A stretch of 6,409 bases of DNA from NCBI GenBank assembly GCA_024403585.1, contig JAKSRN010000109.1, positions 1 to 6,409 of the forward strand. Reading direction: 5' to 3'. Under the pieces are notes generated by a model, which saw only the letters and a list, made by a program, of their open reading frames with translations, made no database searches and had not been told where the DNA came from. Shown one piece after another: positions 1 to 6,089 of this stretch (positions are counted from its first letter, which is position 1; every line of letters begins with the position of its first letter). Source of the DNA: Lachnospiraceae bacterium (GTDB taxonomy: Bacteria > Bacillota > Clostridia > Lachnospirales > Lachnospiraceae). Position numbers and translations under genes: made by a program.

Positions 1-848
1 AAAGCGGTTTCCAGAATGGTTCCGGAGCCGGAGATCAGTTTCTCCTTTGCACAGAGAAGACGATAATTCTGAAGATAGAGAAGCGGTGTTGTCTGGATGG
101 TTTTTCTGAAGCATCTCTGAGCGGTGCGGACACTGATAAATGCTGCATCGGCAATATTCTCCAGAGAGATGTTTTTCTGATAATTACTCCATATGAATTT
201 CAGCATTGCACGAAGACGTTCCTGCTCCTGGTTGGACGCTGAGTCTGTGTTTACTGGCGGGAAGAGCTCCTGCTGGCTTGCAAGAAGCTGCCAGAAGGTC
301 AGTAGACAGGTCTGAAGCTGTAATTCAGTGGAGTATTCATTCTCACGACAGATCTTGTGGGATTCTTCAATAAACTGAAGAATGTCCTTCTGTTTCGGAT
401 CATCTTTTTTGAACAGAAGATAGGTACGGTTTGAATGAATGATCGGACTTACGTATTTTTGATACAGAAGGGAATCGGCAGGAGCAATCAATTCCGGACG
501 GAACAGTACGCTGTCCCACATGCCGGTTGTAAGTTCCTGTGTCACACCGGCATACTGATGCAGACTTCTGCTGTTGATAAAGAGACAGTCACCTTTATGC
601 AGATGAAGATGGTCATTTTCAATATCGCAGATGATCTCATCGCAGTTTACAACAGTGATCTCGAATTCATCATGCCAATGCCAGTTAAAATGCTCTGTGG
701 CATCCCAGTCAAATACATTATGATAATAATGAAAACTATATGCGTTTTCGAAGCCTACGCCCTGTTCCTTCAGGGATTCATTAGTAATAGGATTACACTG
801 GTCTGTGGTGGTTCTGATTGTCAGATAGGGATTCATGGTATCGCTCAT
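1..848 (-). CDS. AraC-family transcriptional regulator with N-terminal cupin domain (partial, C-terminus cut by window edge)
   Basis: This is a cytoplasmic DNA-binding regulator of the AraC/XylS family. An N-terminal cupin senses a ligand and a C-terminal pair of helix-turn-helix motifs binds DNA. Reading the minus strand gives an open frame of about 282 codons. A histidine-rich cupin strand (HFNWHWHDEFE, residues about 53-63) and a second strand (HLHLHKGDCLFINSRSLHQY, about 80-99) mark the sensor domain. The first HTH lies at about 226-260 (ISLENIADAAFISVRTAQR), followed by a YLQNYRLLCAKEKL helix. The frame runs off base 1 before the second HTH, so the gene is truncated only by the window. 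Two in-frame ATGs compete, at 848 and 836. A purine-rich AGGAAAGG ends directly before the ATG at 848, which leaves the choice open. The gene follows the purine permease but is separated from it by a strong terminator and has its own promoter. The ligand and target genes cannot be told from the sequence. Confidence 0.9.
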   Translation of the reverse strand, partial: MSDTMNPYLTIRTTTDQCNPITNESLKEQGVGFENAYSFHYYHNVFDWDATEHFNWHWHDEFEITVVNCDEIICDIENDHLHLHKGDCLFINSRSLHQYAGVTQELTTGMWDSVLFRPELIAPADSLLYQKYVSPIIHSNRTYLLFKKDDPKQKDILQFIEESHKICRENEYSTELQLQTCLLTFWQLLASQQELFPPVNTDSASNQEQERLRAMLKFIWSNYQKNISLENIADAAFISVRTAQRCFRKTIQTTPLLYLQNYRLLCAKEKLISGSGTILETA

Positions 849-927
849 CCTTTCCTGCTACTTGTCTTATTATATTTTTATTTTACGTGGAAAGAAGGCT
901 TTATTTCTATCATAAGAATTTTATGTT

Positions 928-946
928 ATTGTCGATTTGCGACAAT
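928..946. promoter_or_regulatory. Perfect inverted repeat at the -10/start site, candidate operator
   Basis: ATTGTCG and CGACAAT form perfect 7-bp arms around a 5-nt centre (ATTTG on the plus strand). The site overlaps the last bases of the TATAAT box and the expected transcription start of the AraC-family gene. Its position and 19-bp size suit a dimeric repressor site, but arms this short can arise by chance. Which protein binds is unknown. AraC proteins more often bind direct repeats, so a different repressor is possible. Confidence 0.4.
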
Positions 947-975
947 TATAGTGCTGAAATACAAAAATACGTCAA
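945..975 (-). promoter_or_regulatory. Putative promoter of the AraC-family gene
   Basis: On the minus strand a TTGACG -35 box (975-970) and a perfect TATAAT -10 box (950-945) are separated by 19 bp, slightly longer than the ideal 17. The promoter lies about 100 bp upstream of the AraC-family start and immediately beyond the permease terminator hairpin, so it would restart transcription for the regulator alone. Confidence 0.6.
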
Positions 976-978
976 AAT

Positions 979-1022
979 AAAACCCATATACCGAAAAAGG
1001 GATATTTCGGTATATGGGTTTT
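979..1022 (-). terminator. Rho-independent terminator of the purine permease gene
   Basis: Perfect 18-bp arms (979-996 and 1005-1022) flank an 8-nt loop (997-1004). In the minus-strand transcript the hairpin is followed by a U-rich run (TTTTATTTTG). It sits 30 bp beyond the permease stop codon. Five T residues at 1019-1023 would also let it work in the plus direction, although no plus-strand gene ends here. Confidence 0.9.
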
Positions 1023-1052
1023 TGACTTAGGATTCAATGAATTCGTTTTGTT

Positions 1053-2408
1053 TTACAGAAGAATATACTTCAGAATGAATAAAACAGCCAGAATATACAT
1101 CAGTGGTTTGATTTTTTTGCCTTTTCCTGCAAACAGGTTGATTACGACATAAGAGATTACGCCTACAGAGATACCATCGGAAATGCTGTAGAACAGTGGC
1201 ATGGAAAGAAGACACAGATAAGCAGGAATAGATTCAGTCATATCTGTAAAATCAATCTCCACAACAGCACTAATCATCAGAAAGCCTACAAAGATCAGAG
1301 CAGGAGCTGTTGCAAAACCTGGAATGGTTGTAAATACAGGCGCAAAGATCAGAGAGATCAGGAACAGGGCACCTGTAACAACAGAAGCCAGACCGGTACG
1401 TCCACCCTCAGATACACCGGAAGAACTCTCAACGAAAGTTGTTGTTGTGGAAGTTCCGAGAACCGCACCAATACTTGTAGCGACTGCGTCAGCCAGAAGT
1501 GCCTGTTTGATACGTGGCAGTTTTCCGTTTTCATCCAGCATCTTAGCCTTGTTTGCAACACCGATCAGTGTTCCTAAAGTATCGAACATATCGACGAACA
1601 GGAAGGACAGCATGATGATGATAAAGTCTACGATATTGAAATCAATTGCCTGGAAATTGAAGCACTGTCCAAATGTGCTTGCGATGGCACCAATATTGTA
1701 GCTGGAAAGTGATGGGATCAGAGAATAGAATCCTGCTTCAGGATCGACCACATAGATTCCTGTAACCTGACAAAGGATTCCAAGGATCCATGTGAGCAGG
1801 ATACCGATCAGCATGGCACCTTTTACTCGTTTTACATAAAGAACAGCGATGATAAAGAGACCGATGATGGCCAGAAGAGCGCTGATGCCTGTTGTATGGA
1901 AGGACTCTCTGAAGTTTACGATTCCAACCAGAGTGGAAGCGTTGTCTGTAACAAGCCCTGAATTCTGCAGACCGATAAATGCACAGAAAAGACCGATTCC
2001 TACAGATACACCTTTTTTCAGCTGCAGAGGAATTGCATTGAAGATCGCCTCACGGACATTTGTCAGTGAAAGAACGATGAATACAAGACCCTCTACAAAT
2101 ACGGCGAAAAGAGCAAACTGCCAGGTATATCCCATACTTCCACAGATTGTATAAGCGAAGTAGGCATTCAGTCCCAGACCTGGTGCAAGTGCAAACGGGT
2201 AATTGGCAAAGATAGCCATACAGATACATCCGATAAAGGAAGCCAGTGCAGTAGCAGTGAGAATCGCATTCGGATCCATGCCGGATGCAGACAGGATACT
2301 AGGGTTTACGGCCAGAATGTAAGCCATGGTCATAAAGGTTGTAATACCTGCAACGAATTCGGTACGGATATTTGTGCCATTCTCTTTGAGTTTGAAAAAT
2401 TTTTCCAT
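1053..2408 (-). CDS. NCS2-family purine (guanine/hypoxanthine-type) permease
   Basis: This is an integral cytoplasmic-membrane transporter of the NCS2 nucleobase:cation symporter family, AzgA/PbuG/PbuO-like branch, expected to import hypoxanthine, guanine or adenine for purine salvage. The 451-aa product is a usual length and very hydrophobic, with many membrane segments. Family signatures are PGLGLNAYFAYT (residues 76-87), FVDMFDTLGTLIGVANKA (271-288) and the segment at 319-339, which contains TSTTTTFVESSSG and EGGRTG. These two motif regions form the substrate site in this family. The frame stays open to an ATG at 2474, but that start would place the promoter inside the coding sequence. The ATG at 2408, preceded by AGGGGG with a 10-nt spacer and beginning MEKFFKLKENGTNIRTEF, fits the family. 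It has its own promoter and terminator, so it is probably monocistronic. The exact base transported cannot be decided here. Confidence 0.95.
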   Translation of the reverse strand: MEKFFKLKENGTNIRTEFVAGITTFMTMAYILAVNPSILSASGMDPNAILTATALASFIGCICMAIFANYPFALAPGLGLNAYFAYTICGSMGYTWQFALFAVFVEGLVFIVLSLTNVREAIFNAIPLQLKKGVSVGIGLFCAFIGLQNSGLVTDNASTLVGIVNFRESFHTTGISALLAIIGLFIIAVLYVKRVKGAMLIGILLTWILGILCQVTGIYVVDPEAGFYSLIPSLSSYNIGAIASTFGQCFNFQAIDFNIVDFIIIMLSFLFVDMFDTLGTLIGVANKAKMLDENGKLPRIKQALLADAVATSIGAVLGTSTTTTFVESSSGVSEGGRTGLASVVTGALFLISLIFAPVFTTIPGFATAPALIFVGFLMISAVVEIDFTDMTESIPAYLCLLSMPLFYSISDGISVGVISYVVINLFAGKGKKIKPLMYILAVLFILKYILL

Positions 2409-2453
2409 AGATATAATTCCCCCTCGAAGAAAAATAATAAAGATACAGGTAAA

Positions 2454-2481
2454 ATTATACACGGAAAACGCCATATTTCAA
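2454..2481 (-). promoter_or_regulatory. Promoter of the purine permease gene
   Basis: On the minus strand a TTGAAA -35 box (2481-2476) and a perfect TATAAT -10 box (2459-2454) are separated by 16 bp. The -10 box lies 45 bp before the ATG at 2408, leaving no room for a purine riboswitch in the leader. A small inverted repeat (ATATT, 2-nt gap, AATAT; 2473-2484) overlaps the -35 box and might be a regulator site. Confidence 0.7.
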
Positions 2482-2515
2482 TATCGCGAATGGCAGAATA
2501 GTATTATTATTGTAT

Positions 2516-3226
2516 TCAGATGTAAAGAAGGTAGTATTCCAGAAGCGTGGTCACTGAAACAGGCACCAGATTCACCTGCTCTTTTTTTCCGTAAACAGAG
2601 TAATACAGGGCAGGAAGCTCCGGATCAGAAGTCTTACGCATGGTCAGGTATTCAGATCGGGAGTAAAAATCCTGAGGAGTCAGGACGCCTTCAGAAATCC
2701 TGCTGAGATGTTCCGGAAGAAAAGTGTCCGTTTTCAGGACGAGCGTGGACAGGCCTGTTCCCAGATATTTGCCAAATGACTCCTTTCTGGTCCAGATCCG
2801 GAAGAATTCCAGATCAGGATACGCAGAGCCATGGACGCGGTCCGCTTCATTTGGGGAAAAGACCCGTTTCATTATTTTCATAGGTGCTTTGTCGATCAGT
2901 TCAGCATCAAGACCGATTTCCTGGTCAGAAACAGCTACAGCTGCACAGGAACCGGAATGAGCAATGCTGAAACAGATCTCCGGATGTGATTGCAGATAAG
3001 GTTTCCCTGCCTGTGGCCATAACGGATCCACTTCTTCAAAAGCGAGATCGTATTGGTCTGCACAGGCATAGGGGAGAAGAAGAGCTGCATAAAGAGACAG
3101 CTTTTTATCTTTTGAAAATTTATAGGCATGGATCTTTTGTCTGCGTTCTTCAGATACATAGGAGAGCAGTGCTTCATCCAGATTAGTCCATTCAGATGAT
3201 TCTGAGAATAAATAGTACAGATACAT
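2516..3226 (-). CDS. Sfp-type 4'-phosphopantetheinyl transferase
   Basis: This cytoplasmic, Mg-dependent enzyme transfers the 4'-phosphopantetheine arm of coenzyme A to a serine of an acyl- or peptidyl-carrier protein. The 236-aa length matches the Sfp/Gsp class rather than the roughly 120-aa AcpS class. Visible motifs are GKPYL (74-78), FSIAHSG (86-92), IGLDAE (104-109) with the metal-binding pair Asp107/Glu109, and WTRKESFGKYLGTGL (145-159) with Trp145, Lys148, Glu149 and Lys153 of the WxxKExxxK signature. All key catalytic residues are present, so the enzyme should be active. The ATG at 3226 has a GGAGG site five bases upstream. The gene lies 50 nt downstream of the DUF3786-like gene with no terminator or good promoter between, so the two are probably cotranscribed. 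No carrier protein, NRPS or PKS gene is in the window, so its substrate is unknown. Confidence 0.93.
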   Translation of the reverse strand: MYLYYLFSESSEWTNLDEALLSYVSEERRQKIHAYKFSKDKKLSLYAALLLPYACADQYDLAFEEVDPLWPQAGKPYLQSHPEICFSIAHSGSCAAVAVSDQEIGLDAELIDKAPMKIMKRVFSPNEADRVHGSAYPDLEFFRIWTRKESFGKYLGTGLSTLVLKTDTFLPEHLSRISEGVLTPQDFYSRSEYLTMRKTSDPELPALYYSVYGKKEQVNLVPVSVTTLLEYYLLYI

Positions 3227-3245
3227 GGAAGCCTCCGCTCATGAA

Positions 3246-3282
3246 TAGATATTTGGGTATCTAAACGAACCTGTAATTACAG
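3246..3282. repeat. Two short inverted repeats in the spacer between the DUF3786-like and transferase genes
   Basis: TAGATA and TATCTA (3246-3251 and 3258-3263) flank a 6-nt loop. A perfect 12-bp palindrome CTGTAATTACAG (3271-3282) spans the stop codon of the upstream gene. Neither is followed by a T-run in the minus direction, so they are unlikely to be terminators. They may affect mRNA stability or be chance. Confidence 0.35.
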
Positions 3283-3885
3283 CAGATCGGCAAAGAGTTT
3301 TTCCATATAGCTGGTGCAGTAGAAGAGTGTTTCAAAGAATACAAAATTCTTTGCAGTACTGTCGTACATAAACTGAAGAGTTGCAGGGAACTCATCATCT
3401 GCATCATAGAACTGTACCCATACCGGGAAGAAATCAAACAGAGGAAGGATGTAGCTTACATCTCCTTTCGGCTGTTTCTTTCCGTCCAGCTTTTCACATA
3501 CAGCACAGAATTCAGGTACCTTGTCTACAAATGGAGCAAGGATCTCATTGGTGTGGAGACGAGCCACATGAGCTGCACCGATGATTCCACCGATGGTGGA
3601 AAGAGTCACCCAGGTTCCGGAAAGAGCCGGAAGCTCATCCTGATCTTTAAAATGCATCAGCATGTCAAAAATTGCCATCATAATATCATGGAGAGCCGGT
3701 TCGCCGGTAGCTTTGTTGGTTACAGCAGCAGTAGTACGATTGATCGCATAGGTTACTGTAAGAAAATTGATATAGATGTTTTCAGAATCATGTTTTAATG
3801 AAAATTTTCTGATCAGTTTTTCGTGATCGAACTCTAAAAATTCCTGTTTGGCTTTCTCGGCCATTGCTTCTTCATTTCCACACAT
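3277..3885 (-). CDS. DUF3786-like protein of unknown function
   Basis: The product is a 202-aa soluble protein with no signal peptide or membrane segment. The C-terminal third carries GDVSYILPLFDFFPVWVQF (141-159), then DDEFPATLQFMYDSTA (163-178) and an aromatic FVFFETLFY stretch. From memory this resembles the glycine-aspartate, hydrophobic, (D/E)EFP, (F/Y)D-S-A, E pattern of the DUF3786 family found in clostridia and archaea; its function is unknown to me. A conserved-looking central segment LSGTWVTLSTIGGIIGAAH (88-106) also fits. Cysteines are at 2, 127, 130 and 190, and Cys127/Cys130 form a CAVC pair. The frame is open up to 3993, but AGGAGG with a 9-nt spacer lies exactly before the ATG at 3885, so that start is preferred and the upstream part is leader. 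It probably forms an operon with the phosphopantetheinyl transferase. Confidence 0.8.
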   Translation of the reverse strand: MCGNEEAMAEKAKQEFLEFDHEKLIRKFSLKHDSENIYINFLTVTYAINRTTAAVTNKATGEPALHDIMMAIFDMLMHFKDQDELPALSGTWVTLSTIGGIIGAAHVARLHTNEILAPFVDKVPEFCAVCEKLDGKKQPKGDVSYILPLFDFFPVWVQFYDADDEFPATLQFMYDSTAKNFVFFETLFYCTSYMEKLFADLL

Positions 3886-4096
3886 GTCAGTATTCCTCCT
3901 GGTATAATTCAAGCCGGAGTTCCTGCGGACTTGGCGTGCGATTTTGTTCAGCTTTGCTGACATCTTCCTTGCAAAATCGCTGCACATCCTCATGGAGATC
4001 CCGGGTAGGATTCTTTTTGTTCACTTGCTTTCACAATCCTAGCATACAAATCGGCATTATTCCATAAGAAAATCCTTTTTTCTCGTCAGATGTTTC
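3886..4096. other. Divergent intergenic region, DUF3786 side, with a foldable leader
   Basis: This non-coding stretch precedes the DUF3786-like gene. On the minus strand I find no promoter with good -35 and -10 boxes; a weak candidate is TATGCT near 4044. A 7-bp dyad TAGGATT/AATCCTA (4006-4012 and 4035-4041) and the structured element at 3914-4004 fall here. The frame continuing upstream from the DUF3786 start to 3993 seems to be an accidental open frame through this leader. Confidence 0.5.
3914..4004 (-). repeat. Inverted-repeat-rich element in the leader of the DUF3786-like gene
   Basis: A perfect 9-bp stem GCGATTTTG/CAAAATCGC (3938-3946 with 3972-3980) encloses a 5-bp hairpin TCAGC/GCTGA with a 3-nt loop (3948-3960). 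On the DUF3786 side lies another small hairpin (AGTTCC, TGC, GGACT; 3918-3931). CCGG tetramers at 3914-3917 and 4001-4004 could close the whole. Together they can be drawn as a branched RNA ending 28 nt before the ATG. It may be a regulatory leader or a dispersed genomic repeat. I do not recognise it as a named riboswitch. Confidence 0.45.
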
Positions 4097-4125
4097 TTGC
4101 TAAACCTGGGAAACGATGCTATCAT
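4097..4125 (+). promoter_or_regulatory. Promoter of the kinase operon
   Basis: A TTGCTA -35 box (4097-4102) and a TATCAT -10 box (4120-4125) are separated by exactly 17 bp, close to the vegetative sigma consensus. Transcription would begin near 4132, giving a 5' untranslated region of about 137 nt before the GTG start of the kinase. Confidence 0.65.
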
Positions 4126-4135
4126 GGATAAATAA

Positions 4136-4167
4136 GTAAACAAATGTTTTAAAACAATTCGTTTTAC
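4136..4167. promoter_or_regulatory. Imperfect 32-bp dyad near the kinase transcription start, candidate operator
   Basis: The stretch from GTAAAC to GTTTTAC is an imperfect palindrome centred on the perfect 12-bp core TGTTTTAAAACA (4145-4156). It begins just after the predicted start of transcription, where a repressor would block elongation or open-complex formation. It is AT-rich, so part of the symmetry may be chance. Confidence 0.35.
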
Positions 4168-4176
4168 CATTTCTTT

Positions 4177-4216
4177 TACGGACTTCTGTCCGTATTCATT
4201 ACGGCAATTCGCCGGT
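4177..4216 (+). promoter_or_regulatory. Overlapping alternative hairpins in the kinase 5' untranslated region
   Basis: A 7-bp hairpin TACGGAC/GTCCGTA with a TTCT loop (4177-4194) is followed by CGGC/GCCG (4202-4205 with 4211-4214). A third pairing, CCGTA/TACGG (4190-4194 with 4200-4204), uses one arm from each, so it cannot form together with the other two. A T-run (TTATTTTTT) follows about 10 nt later, too far for a normal intrinsic terminator. The arrangement resembles an attenuation switch, but no ligand or leader peptide is evident. Confidence 0.35.
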
Positions 4217-4268
4217 TCAATCCATTATTTTTTACAACAGATCTTGCTTTGAAAAAGGAGGCGTATAG

Positions 4269-6089
4269 GTGATTAAGATTGGGGATGTCCTTGAGGGCAG
4301 ATACCTGATTGAGAGAAAAGCCGGCTCTGGCGGGAGCAGCTGCGTATATGAAGGACTTCATCTTCGAACAGACAGAAAGATTGCAATCAAAGAGATCAAC
4401 AGAAAACAGTTTCAGGAATCTGCAGGAAAAGGACTACAGTGCCTGAAGAATCTGAGACACCAAGGTCTTCCCATGATCTTTGATGTTCTTGAGACTGGGG
4501 AGAGTTCCCTGATCGTGATGGAATATATACCGGGTCACACGCTGCAGGAAGAACTGGAATACAGAAAACGGACAGACAGACAGTTTTCGGTGAGAGAGGT
4601 AGTACAGATTGGCATAGAGCTTGCCGGTATCCTGAAGTATCTGCATTCCTTACCTGATCCACTTCTCTATCGTGATCTGAAACCGGAAAATATCATACGC
4701 ACATCAGATGGTTCCCTGGTTCTGGTGGATCTGGAGTCTATCTGCTTCAGGCGCTGGACCAGAGATCCAACTGTTTCATCCATCGGTACGACAGGATTTG
4801 CCGCTCCGGAACAATATGGGGAAGAGGGACTACAGGGAGGACAGGCAGACCTGTATTCGCTGGGGGCAGTACTTCACTGTCTTTTGACTGGAGTATCACC
4901 TGGGCAGATTCCTTTTTCCTTCAGAAAGATCACGGAGCTGAAACCGTCATTGCTGGAGGGGGATGCTGTAAAGCGGCACCAGGTCCAAAGACTGGAAGCT
5001 GTCATTGAGCGATGTGTGTCTTTCCGAGCTGCAGAGCGATTTTCAACGGCAGCAGAACTGCAGAAGGCGTTGATCAGTATAAAAGACGGAAGCTTCATAA
5101 GCAAGAAAACAGATCGTTTCCGGGTGCGTGTTATGTTGCTTGTTTTAGCAGTGCTTCTGTTCAGCGGCATTTTTCTTGAATCAGGCAGGATGATCAGAAA
5201 AATCAGAAAAGAAGGGGCAGAGTATTGTCTGACCAAGGCCAGGCATGGTCAGGAGGAGCAGCTGGATCAATGGGTGAAAGCAGCACTGCAGTTTTCTCCT
5301 GGAGATGCAGAAGCGTTCTCAGTTCTGTTGGACAGAATGCTGGCGGATGGGGCATTTTCAGTGGAAGAAGAGATCCGGGTCAGAGAATTGCTGGAGCTGA
5401 CAGCAGAAGGGGAAACCCTGGAGCATGAGGCTCTTTTGCTTCAAAGTCCGTCGGAATATGTTCGGTTTGCCTTTCGAATGGGAACAGCCAGTCTGTATGA
5501 GGCAGATGGTCTTCCGGACTATGGAGCTGCCGGAGAATGGTTCCGTTTGGTTTCAGAAGAAGGAAAGGGATGGATTCCAAAAGGTGAAGAAGAAGTAAAA
5601 GAAAAAGAGGATCTGACTAAAAAAGCAGAATTGATGGAAACCATCTGTGATTACAAGGGAGACCTTCTGAAGGACACTCTTTTGGCTGAGAATCCCGTGC
5701 GATTATCGGAATACTGGAAGCTGCTTACAGAGTTTATGGGGGAAGAAGTCCCTTCCGGCAGTCTGTTTCTGACGGATCTGCTTCTGTGGCGGGAGATTAC
5801 AGGCTTTCTTTCTGACTGGGCAGTGGAATTGTTTTATTCCGGTATTACCTGGGAAGAACAGGAAGAGATTGCCCGGCTGATCAAACAGCATACAGACCTG
5901 TTGCAGAAAAGACATGAGATCCGGGAGATGCCGGTGATCAAAGAACAAGTGAGGAGTCTGGCCGATGCCATTGATCTGGTAGACCGGAAAAGACAGATTC
6001 TGAAGGAACACGAAGCGAAGCGTAATGCCGATACCGGCCTGGAAGAAACAGATAAAAAAGAAAAGAAGGAGCAGGAATATGGGAGATAA
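4269..6089 (+). CDS. Membrane-anchored Hanks-type serine/threonine protein kinase with atypical DLE motif
   Basis: The 606-aa protein has a eukaryotic-like kinase domain at residues about 1-272, a hydrophobic membrane segment (about 287-304) and a mostly helical C-terminal region of about 300 residues. Kinase landmarks are the glycine loop GSGGSSCVY (19-27), Lys41 in AIK, YRDLKPEN (134-141) with catalytic Asp136, Lys138 and Asn141, GTTGFAAPEQYG (173-184) in the activation segment and ADLYSLG (193-199). The metal-binding Asp154 is kept, but the DFG motif reads DLE (154-156). The helix-C glutamate, expected nine residues before His64, aligns with Gly55. The protein may be a low-activity or allosteric kinase. 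There are no PASTA repeats; the part after the membrane segment looks TPR-like at 320-360 and ends in a charged tail. The GTG start follows AGGAGG with a 7-nt spacer. The stop overlaps the next gene by 11 nt, suggesting coupled translation. Substrates are unknown. Confidence 0.93.
   Translation: MIKIGDVLEGRYLIERKAGSGGSSCVYEGLHLRTDRKIAIKEINRKQFQESAGKGLQCLKNLRHQGLPMIFDVLETGESSLIVMEYIPGHTLQEELEYRKRTDRQFSVREVVQIGIELAGILKYLHSLPDPLLYRDLKPENIIRTSDGSLVLVDLESICFRRWTRDPTVSSIGTTGFAAPEQYGEEGLQGGQADLYSLGAVLHCLLTGVSPGQIPFSFRKITELKPSLLEGDAVKRHQVQRLEAVIERCVSFRAAERFSTAAELQKALISIKDGSFISKKTDRFRVRVMLLVLAVLLFSGIFLESGRMIRKIRKEGAEYCLTKARHGQEEQLDQWVKAALQFSPGDAEAFSVLLDRMLADGAFSVEEEIRVRELLELTAEGETLEHEALLLQSPSEYVRFAFRMGTASLYEADGLPDYGAAGEWFRLVSEEGKGWIPKGEEEVKEKEDLTKKAELMETICDYKGDLLKDTLLAENPVRLSEYWKLLTEFMGEEVPSGSLFLTDLLLWREITGFLSDWAVELFYSGITWEEQEEIARLIKQHTDLLQKRHEIREMPVIKEQVRSLADAIDLVDRKRQILKEHEAKRNADTGLEETDKKEKKEQEYGR

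Noticed and set aside
435..980. Plus-strand open frame of 181 codons
   Set aside because: It lies almost wholly opposite the AraC-family gene, which has clear cupin and HTH motifs. It has no plausible ribosome site and no recognisable domain, and it runs into the promoter and terminator area.
1324..2154. Plus-strand open frames opposite the permease (1324-1701 and 1849-2154)
   Set aside because: They are shadows of the permease reading frame, without ribosome sites or domain features.
2409..2474. N-terminal extension of the purine permease to the ATG at 2474
   Set aside because: It would put the TATAAT promoter inside the gene and lacks a ribosome site. The family N-terminus starts at the ATG at 2408, which has a good AGGGGG site.
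2409..2515. Purine riboswitch upstream of the purine permease
   Set aside because: Only 45 nt separate the -10 box from the start codon, and the conserved riboswitch loops are not visible.
3271..3282. CTGTAATTACAG palindrome as a terminator of the DUF3786-like gene
   Set aside because: It has no loop of suitable size and no T-run in the minus direction.
3886..3993. N-terminal extension of the DUF3786-like protein (MRMCSDFARK...)
   Set aside because: AGGAGG is spaced exactly for the ATG at 3885. The extension is rich in Arg/Lys, runs through the inverted-repeat leader and has no counterpart that I recognise in the family.
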